This document shows positions 15,146 to 19,636 of a DNA stretch of 19,636 nt, piece by piece; within the stretch, counting starts at the first letter, position 1; the number at the start of each line of letters is the position of its first letter. Below the pieces are notes generated by a model that worked only from the letters and a program-made list of their open reading frames with translations, ran no database searches and was not told where the DNA came from. The stretch is taken from assembly GCA_905202115.1 (NCBI GenBank), contig CAJKQZ010000024.1, forward strand, positions 1 to 19,636, read 5' to 3'. The stretch is from an uncultured Prevotellaceae bacterium (GTDB lineage Bacteria; Bacteroidota; Bacteroidia; Bacteroidales; Bacteroidaceae). The position numbers and the translations under genes are program-made.

Positions 15146-15652
15146 TTAGTCTTCTGCTTTGGCTTTGTAGGTTGACAGGAGCTCATGGAGCATTTGTATC
15201 GCTGTGAATGTTGCTATTGCAACGTTTTTGTCGCGACCCGAATCGAGCTCTAATTTGCGTGTTACTATTTTTTCTTCATTTCCTACAGCAATCCAGATTG
15301 TTCCTACCGGAACCTCGGGTGTTCCTCCGCCAGGGCCGGCAAAACCGCTTACGGCAACTGCAAAATCGGTGTGAAACAGTTTGTTCGAGCCTATTACGAG
15401 CTGTTTTACCACTTCTTCGCTTACAGACGTTTCTTTCTCTATCAGAAGTTTGTCAACGCCAAGAATTTCTTCTTTTACTTCGTCGGCATAGCAAACGATT
15501 CCTCCTAAATAATACTCGGAGCTTCCGGGTGTGGCCGTGAGTACTGTCGCAATGCGTCCGGAAGTGCAACTTTCTGCCGTCGACAAAGTCATTTTCGACT
15601 TCCATAGCATTTCGTTTATGTCGCGGCTCATTATTCTAATGTCTAAATTCAT
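15146..15652 (-). CDS. pncC: CinA C-terminal-domain protein, nicotinamide-nucleotide amidohydrolase
   Basis: 168-aa stand-alone CinA C-terminal domain. Members such as E. coli PncC (YgaD) deamidate NMN to NaMN and so recycle nicotinamide nucleotides into NAD. Visible motifs are LSTAESCTSGRIA (about 22-34), a YLGGIVCYADEVKEEILGV strand-helix segment, and SGFAGPGGGTPEVPVGTIWI, which forms the substrate pocket. The N-terminal MoCF-like domain of full CinA is absent, as in PncC. It starts 13 bases after tsaD and is the last gene of the thiE-prs-map-tsaD-pncC run. A second in-frame ATG seven codons in (MSRDINEML) is an alternative start. The family call is secure; the NMN activity is taken from homologues. 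Confidence 0.93.
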   Translation of the reverse strand: MNLDIRIMSRDINEMLWKSKMTLSTAESCTSGRIATVLTATPGSSEYYLGGIVCYADEVKEEILGVDKLLIEKETSVSEEVVKQLVIGSNKLFHTDFAVAVSGFAGPGGGTPEVPVGTIWIAVGNEEKIVTRKLELDSGRDKNVAIATFTAIQMLHELLSTYKAKAED

Positions 15653-15665
15653 AGTGAATGTATTT

Positions 15666-16712
15666 TTATTTTATTGTAACGCGTGAATATGCGGGCTTTT
15701 CTAACGGGCAAAAGTCCTTGTCAAGGTATTTGAAGTAGGCTGCAATGGAAATCATCGCTCCGTTGTCGGTAGTGTATCCGAACTTCGGGATGAAAATTTT
15801 CCAGCCCAGGGTTTCCGCTCTCTCCATGAAAGCCTGGCGCAGTCCGGTGTTGGCCGAGACTCCTCCGGCAACGGCAACCCTTTTTATTCCGGTGTCCTTT
15901 ACGGCTGCTTCGAGCTTTTTCATAAGGATTTCCACGACAGTCCGCTCCAGAGAAGCCGCGAGGTCTTCCTTGTGGTGCTCTATGAAATCGGGGTCTTGCT
16001 TTATGTAATCCCTAAGTTCGTAGAGAAACGATGTCTTCAGTCCGCTGAAGCTGTAATCATAGCCCGCGATGTGCGGCTTGCTGAATGTGAACGCATTGGG
16101 GTCGCCTTTGCGTGCAAGTCTGTCTATTATGGGGCCTCCGGGGTATCCGAGGCCCATAACTTTCGAGCATTTGTCTATGGCTTCGCCTGCGGCGTCGTCT
16201 ATCGTCTGCCCGAGAATCTCCATTTTATTATATGCGTCTACCTTTACAATCTGGGAGTTTCCGCCGCTGACGAGCAGGCAGATGAACGGAAGTTCCGGAA
16301 TGTGCGCCTCTTCCTCGCGGGTCTTTATGAAATGCGCAAGAATGTGCCCCTGCAGGTGGTTTACCTCAATCAAAGGTATTCCCAACGATAAGGCAAGGCC
16401 TTTGGCGAATGAAACACCTACAAGCAGCGACCCCATGAGCCCAGGGCCCAATGTCACACCGACGGCAGAAAGCTCTTCCGGCTTTATGCCCGCGCGTTTC
16501 AGCGCCGTGTCGATTGTAGGCACTATATTCTTTTCGTGGGCACGCGAGGCCAGCTCGGGCACAACGCCTCCATAAGCCTCGTGAACGGCCTGCGAGGCGG
16601 TTACGTTGCTGAGTAGGAAACCGTCTTGCACGACGGCAGCCGAAGTGTCGTCGCAGCTCGATTCTATTCCTAATATGGTGACTTTGTTGTTTGCTCGTTT
16701 TTGCTCCGTCAT
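15666..16712 (-). CDS. tsaD: tRNA N6-adenosine threonylcarbamoyltransferase
   Basis: Catalytic subunit that transfers threonylcarbamoyl from TC-AMP to A37 of ANN-decoding tRNAs (t6A), working with TsaB, TsaE and TsaC/Sua5; cytoplasmic. 348 aa, the standard length. ASKHA-fold motifs are LGIESSCDDTSAAVV near the N terminus, the metal-binding H119-L-Q-G-H123, LLVSGGNSQIV, AGEAIDKCSKVMGLGYPGGP, and AVAGGVSANTGLR near the C terminus. It lies 19 bases after map and 13 before pncC on the same strand. None of the other t6A genes is in the window. The start at 16712 gives a ten-residue lead before the first strand. Confidence 0.98.
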   Translation of the reverse strand: MTEQKRANNKVTILGIESSCDDTSAAVVQDGFLLSNVTASQAVHEAYGGVVPELASRAHEKNIVPTIDTALKRAGIKPEELSAVGVTLGPGLMGSLLVGVSFAKGLALSLGIPLIEVNHLQGHILAHFIKTREEEAHIPELPFICLLVSGGNSQIVKVDAYNKMEILGQTIDDAAGEAIDKCSKVMGLGYPGGPIIDRLARKGDPNAFTFSKPHIAGYDYSFSGLKTSFLYELRDYIKQDPDFIEHHKEDLAASLERTVVEILMKKLEAAVKDTGIKRVAVAGGVSANTGLRQAFMERAETLGWKIFIPKFGYTTDNGAMISIAAYFKYLDKDFCPLEKPAYSRVTIK

Positions 16713-16731
16713 GCTTGTCTCTCCAAAAGGT

Positions 16732-17592
16732 TTAGTATGTGAGAATTTCCGGTCCGTTTTCGGTCATAACGAAAGTGTGTTCCCATTGTGCGCTCGGCAG
16801 TTCGTCTTCGGTTACTACGGTCCAGTTGTCGGCCTCGTCTATGAAAACGTGCCAGTCGCCCATATTTATCATAGGCTCTATGGTGAAAACCATTCCCGGA
16901 ACGAGTAACATTCCTTTTCCACGCTTGCGCGCATAATGTTCTACGTCGGGATCTTCGTGAAACTCCAGTCCTACGCCGTGTCCGCACAAGTCGCGAACGA
17001 CAGAGAAGCCTGCGGCGTGTGCGTGTTTCGTTATCGCATAACCTATGTCGCTTAAAAAACCGAATGGCTTTGCGACGTGCATTCCTATCTCAAGGCATTC
17101 GCGGGCGCAGTCTACGAGCCGTTGTTTTTCCGGCGTTGTTTTTCCGATTACGAACATGCGTGAGGCGTCGCTGAAGTAGCCGTCGAGAATTGTGGACACG
17201 TCAACATTGATTATGTCTCCTTCCTGCAGAATCTCGTCTTCGTCGGGAATGCCGTGACACACTACTTCGTTGATACTCGTGCAGACGCTTTTGGGAAAGC
17301 CTTCGTAGTTTAGCGGCGCGGGTATGGCTCCGTGGCTTATGGTGTAGTTGTAAACTATCCTGTCTATTTCGGCCGTGGACATTCCTGCGTGTATTTCTGC
17401 CGCAACTGCGTCGAGCACGCCGGTGTTTACCACTCCGCTGCGCCTTATTCCTTCTATTTGTTCTTTAGTCTTTATCAGGTTGCGGGGAGGTACTATCGCG
17501 CCCGATTCTTCGGCCGCCATTACGCGGCGTTCCAGTTCTGTAGGCTTAGTGCCTTCGGGGACGAACCACTTTTTTCTCCTTTTGTTCCGCAT
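16732..17592 (-). CDS. map: Type I methionine aminopeptidase with basic N-terminal extension
   Basis: Removes the initiator methionine from nascent proteins. 286 aa; the catalytic pita-bread fold starts at about residue 40 (IKTKEQIEGIRRSG). The five metal ligands are visible: D131 in NVDVS, D142 in SDAS, H205 in GHGVG, E239 in IEPM and E271 in WEHT. The substrate-binding histidine is H113 in VCHGIP. Compared with the compact E. coli enzyme (264 aa) it carries an extra basic N terminus (MRNKRRKKWFVPEGTKP) and a VPPR linker. Similar extensions in other bacterial MetAPs are thought to help ribosome contact, but that is inference here. It lies 58 bases after prs and 19 before tsaD. Many Bacteroidetes have another map near secY, so this may be the second copy. 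Confidence 0.97.
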   Translation of the reverse strand: MRNKRRKKWFVPEGTKPTELERRVMAAEESGAIVPPRNLIKTKEQIEGIRRSGVVNTGVLDAVAAEIHAGMSTAEIDRIVYNYTISHGAIPAPLNYEGFPKSVCTSINEVVCHGIPDEDEILQEGDIINVDVSTILDGYFSDASRMFVIGKTTPEKQRLVDCARECLEIGMHVAKPFGFLSDIGYAITKHAHAAGFSVVRDLCGHGVGLEFHEDPDVEHYARKRGKGMLLVPGMVFTIEPMINMGDWHVFIDEADNWTVVTEDELPSAQWEHTFVMTENGPEILTY

Positions 17593-17650
17593 TTCTTTCT
17601 TGTTTATGCGCGGCAGCGTGTGTTTAAACCGTTGCTTAAGGCTATATATA

Positions 17651-18589
17651 TTATATAAGGTATTGCGACGAAATCGATTCGTTGTTTTCTATGCGGCGAA
17701 TCGTTTCGGCAAACATTCCGGCTACTGTAAGCTGCTTTACTTTTGCGCAGCGGTTGGAGTAGGGTATACTGTCGGTGAATACCATTTCCTCGAGCGATGA
17801 ATCTTGTATCCTGACGCTTGCCGGATCGGACATTACGCAGTGCGAGGCTATGGCTCTTACCGATCTCGCACCGTTTTCTTTCATCAGGTTTGCGGCTTTT
17901 GTAATGGTGCCGGCCGTGTCTACTATGTCGTCGACTATAACCACGTCCATGCCTTTGACGTCGCCGATGATTTGCATTTCACCGACCACGTTGGCTCTCT
18001 TTCTTGTTTTGTTGCACAGCACGAGCGGGCAGTCGAAATACTTGGCGTAGGTGCTGGCGCGTTTGGAACCGCCTACGTCGGGGGTTGCGATACAGAGGTT
18101 TTCGAGTTTCAGCGAGGCTACATAGGGCATCATTACTGTCGAGGCGTAGAGGTGGTCTACGGGGACGTCGAAAAATCCCTGTTCCTGGTCGGCGTGCAGA
18201 TCCATTGTGATCATGCGGTCTATGCCGGCCACGCTGAGCAGGTCTGCCACGAGTTTGGCGCCGATCGATACTCGCGGACGGTCCTTGCGGTCTTGCCGTG
18301 CCCAGCCGAAGTAGGGAATTACGGCGATGATGTTGCGCGCGGAGGCGCGTTTTGCCGCGTCGATCATAAGGAGCAGCTCCATAAGATTGTCGGAGTTGGG
18401 AAATGTGGACTGCACGAGGAATATGTCGCGGCCGCGAATGGATTCTTCGTATGAAATGGCAAATTCGCCGTCGGCGAATTTCGTGAACAGAAGTTTGCCG
18501 AGCGGGCAGCCCAGCTCTGCACAGATTTTTTCTGCCAGGTACTTCGATTTTGTACCTGAGAAAACCATATAAGGCAGTTTTTCGCTCAT
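17651..18589 (-). CDS. prs: Ribose-phosphate pyrophosphokinase (PRPP synthetase), class I
   Basis: Makes PRPP from ribose 5-phosphate and ATP; PRPP feeds purine, pyrimidine, histidine, tryptophan and NAD synthesis. 312 aa, the standard class I length. Visible are KFADGEFAI, the ATP-loop region YFGWARQDRKDRPR (about 93-106), MDLHADQEQGFFDVPVDHLY, the flexible loop with KTRKRANVVGE (194-204), and the PRPP-binding signature VDDIVDTAGTI (219-229). It sits in a minus-strand run, 54 bases after the thiE-like gene and 58 before map; both gaps lack a visible terminator. The start at 18589 (MSEKLPYMVFSG) matches homologues and has no Shine-Dalgarno sequence. Confidence 0.98.
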   Translation of the reverse strand: MSEKLPYMVFSGTKSKYLAEKICAELGCPLGKLLFTKFADGEFAISYEESIRGRDIFLVQSTFPNSDNLMELLLMIDAAKRASARNIIAVIPYFGWARQDRKDRPRVSIGAKLVADLLSVAGIDRMITMDLHADQEQGFFDVPVDHLYASTVMMPYVASLKLENLCIATPDVGGSKRASTYAKYFDCPLVLCNKTRKRANVVGEMQIIGDVKGMDVVIVDDIVDTAGTITKAANLMKENGARSVRAIASHCVMSDPASVRIQDSSLEEMVFTDSIPYSNRCAKVKQLTVAGMFAETIRRIENNESISSQYLI

Positions 18590-18643
18590 TGTATGAAAGG
18601 TTTGTCTGGTTGTTTTTATGTGTTCCCTGTTATGTAATGTCGT

Positions 18644-19252
18644 TTATCCGGATATTCTGCGCAGTGTCCTGAAATAATTTATCACTTCCTTGAAGTCCTG
18701 CGTCGATACGGCGTTGAATTTGTTCCACAGCGCGCCGAGAACGGCTGCTCCTCCGAATCCGTAATCCCGCAGCTTTGGAATGTTGGCTTCGCTTATGCCT
18801 CCGAGTGCGATGACTTTACTGTCTATCGTTCCGCGGTCGGCCGCATTTTGCAGGGCAGATTCGCTGAAAGCGGAGTGGTAGTCCGTTTTCGAGATACTGT
18901 TGAATATGGGGCTTAGGAATACGTACTTCATCTTTTTCTTGTATAGCTCCACTTCTTCCAATGAATGGCAAGAGCAGGTTACACTGCCTCTATAATTCTC
19001 CGGCATTTCCGGATTTCGGCTGTTGAGGTGTATTCCTCCCAATTCGTATTTTTTTTTAAGGTAAAAATGGTCGTGCGTGATAATGCGGTCCCTGTATTCC
19101 TCGTTTACAAGCGACAGCAGCCGTTCTGCAATAACGGCATCGCTTCCCGGCTTGCGCAGGTGCAGGGCATCCAGCCCTTCGTCGAAAAGCGCATTTATTA
19201 TTAAATGCTCCACTACGAAGAATTCGGGCGTGGTTATTACGATCAGTTTCAT
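18644..19252 (-). CDS. ThiE/TenI-like TIM-barrel protein (thiamine phosphate synthase family)
   Basis: 202-aa protein of the thiamine phosphate synthase/TenI superfamily. ThiE joins HMP-PP and THZ-P to thiamine phosphate; TenI is an aromatase on the thiazole branch. Seen along the barrel are LHLRKPGSD (30-38), RIITHDHFYL (56-65), GGIHLNSRN (72-80), YVFLSPIF (110-117) with K122, and IALGGISEANI (148-158) with GGAAVLGALW near the end. Where ThiE has QxRxK, this has HLRKP, and GVHLGQ is replaced by GIHLNS, so TenI-like or altered activity is possible. I start at ATG 19252 (MKLIVITTPE), not the in-frame ATG at 19435, because the family begins there and a -7 box lies at 19274-19281. First gene of the run leading to prs. 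Confidence 0.82.
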   Translation of the reverse strand: MKLIVITTPEFFVVEHLIINALFDEGLDALHLRKPGSDAVIAERLLSLVNEEYRDRIITHDHFYLKKKYELGGIHLNSRNPEMPENYRGSVTCSCHSLEEVELYKKKMKYVFLSPIFNSISKTDYHSAFSESALQNAADRGTIDSKVIALGGISEANIPKLRDYGFGGAAVLGALWNKFNAVSTQDFKEVINYFRTLRRISG

Positions 19253-19273
19253 GCGCACGTTTTTTAAGCATGG

Positions 19274-19281
19274 CAAAAGTA
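19274..19281 (-). promoter_or_regulatory. Candidate -7 box for the thiE-like gene and downstream run
   Basis: The minus strand reads TACTTTTG, matching TAnnTTTG, 22 bases ahead of the chosen start. This excludes the 61-residue upstream extension of the ORF if the box is used. The -33 TTG is not at the expected distance. Confidence 0.4.
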
Positions 19282-19557
19282 CAAAATTTGTATGAAATCT
19301 GTATTGTTGCAATGAATTAGTTGAGACTTGTTTGTGGTCTTGGCCGATAGCGCGTGGCGCGGTTCGCTTTTCCGGCGCGTGGTAGCGCGCTCCGTGTACC
19401 GCTGTGGCAAGTTTATCCGGACGGTTAGGCCGCATCGGGAACGCTTGTGTATGACAAAGGGTTGTGCCTTAGATGTTTTAGAGCGTAACTGTATAAATCG
19501 GAGTGGGGTGTGCGGAAAATCAGCAAGGAAAAGTTTTATATCGAAACGTGTTCCTTG
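19282..19557. other. Non-coding stretch upstream of the thiE-like gene
   Basis: About 275 bases between the candidate promoter and repeat copy D. I see no gene, tRNA or riboswitch; in particular I could not recognise a THI-box leader before the thiE-like gene. GGAAAATCAGCAAGG at 19514-19528 resembles the GAAAATCAGCAGG of the complete repeats and may mark the outer end of copy D. Confidence 0.5.
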
Positions 19558-19636
19558 CGTAAAAAAATATTTTTTGTACATGGTAAAAAACTTCCCGCAG
19601 GAAATTGAAAATACATAGGAGATAATTCAAAATATG
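19558..19636 (-). repeat. Dispersed intergenic repeat, copy D (cut by window end)
   Basis: Inverted copy, same orientation as B. The plus strand reads an A7-T-A-T6 tract, ACATGGTAAAAAACTTCCCG, CAGGAAATTGAAAATAC, then ATAATTCAAAATATG, where the window stops at the first bases of the palindrome. It shares the CAGGAAATTG and ACATGGT variants with copy A and differs there from copies B and C. It lies upstream of the thiE-like gene. Confidence 0.85.

Noticed and set aside
17804..18454. 216-codon plus-strand ORF antisense to prs
   Set aside because: It overlaps the well-supported prs gene entirely and has no family features; codon-bias shadow.
19253..19435. 61-residue N-terminal extension of the thiE-like ORF
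   Set aside because: It has no family similarity, lies across a candidate promoter box, and the ThiE/TenI fold begins at the ATG at 19252.
19253..19557. Thiamine (THI-box/TPP) riboswitch ahead of the thiE-like gene
   Set aside because: I could not find the conserved CUGAGA and related core elements on the minus strand, and the leader from the candidate promoter is only about 16 bases.
1..19636. CRISPR array
   Set aside because: The repeats are few, about 180 bp long, thousands of bases apart and in alternating orientation, with no spacer pattern or cas genes.

Overview
The window looks like a chromosomal segment of a Bacteroidetes bacterium, most likely order Bacteroidales. Four things point there: a Bacteroidetes-only small protein (DUF4295) sits behind rpmB-rpmG; purF-like, carA and carB form one operon; candidate promoters have the Bacteroidetes TAnnTTTG -7 box instead of TATAAT; and most starts lack a clear Shine-Dalgarno sequence. 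Genus is not decidable from this sequence alone. I see no phage, IS element, CRISPR array, rRNA or tRNA.

Layout. (1) 1-4544, plus strand: dnaE, the replicative DNA polymerase III alpha subunit, then a thioredoxin with its own promoter and a strong terminator. (2) 4739-6396: a divergent pair, a SAM-dependent methyltransferase (minus) and a WaaP/Kdo-kinase-like protein (plus), which suggests surface-glycan or LPS-core modification. (3) 6396-7237: an intergenic repeat, then a rubredoxin gene with a textbook Bacteroidetes promoter and a shared terminator. (4) 7256-13519, minus strand: the operon purF-like > carA > carB, which supplies glutamine-dependent carbamoyl phosphate. CarA and CarB look like the eukaryotic CAD/CPS1 type rather than the E. 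coli type. (5) 13718-14359, minus strand: rpmB > rpmG > DUF4295, a ribosomal-protein operon. (6) 15146-19252, minus strand: thiE/tenI-like > prs > map > tsaD > pncC (cinA C-terminal domain), a closely spaced run covering PRPP synthesis, N-terminal Met removal, the tRNA t6A modification and NMN deamidation.

The main unexplained structure is a family of dispersed intergenic repeats with four copies, A to D. Two are complete: 6430-6610 and 14746-14926. Each contains the same perfect 42-bp palindrome inside a 96-bp block that is identical between them. The other two are cut by the window edges (1-78 and 19558-19636), so the window both begins and ends inside a repeat next to the palindrome. This fits a contig broken at a dispersed repeat. 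Edge copies A and D share substitutions and lie upstream of genes; internal copies B and C share others and lie downstream of genes. Degenerate half-palindromes occur nearby.

All assignments were made by eye from the sequence and remembered family motifs; no search was run.
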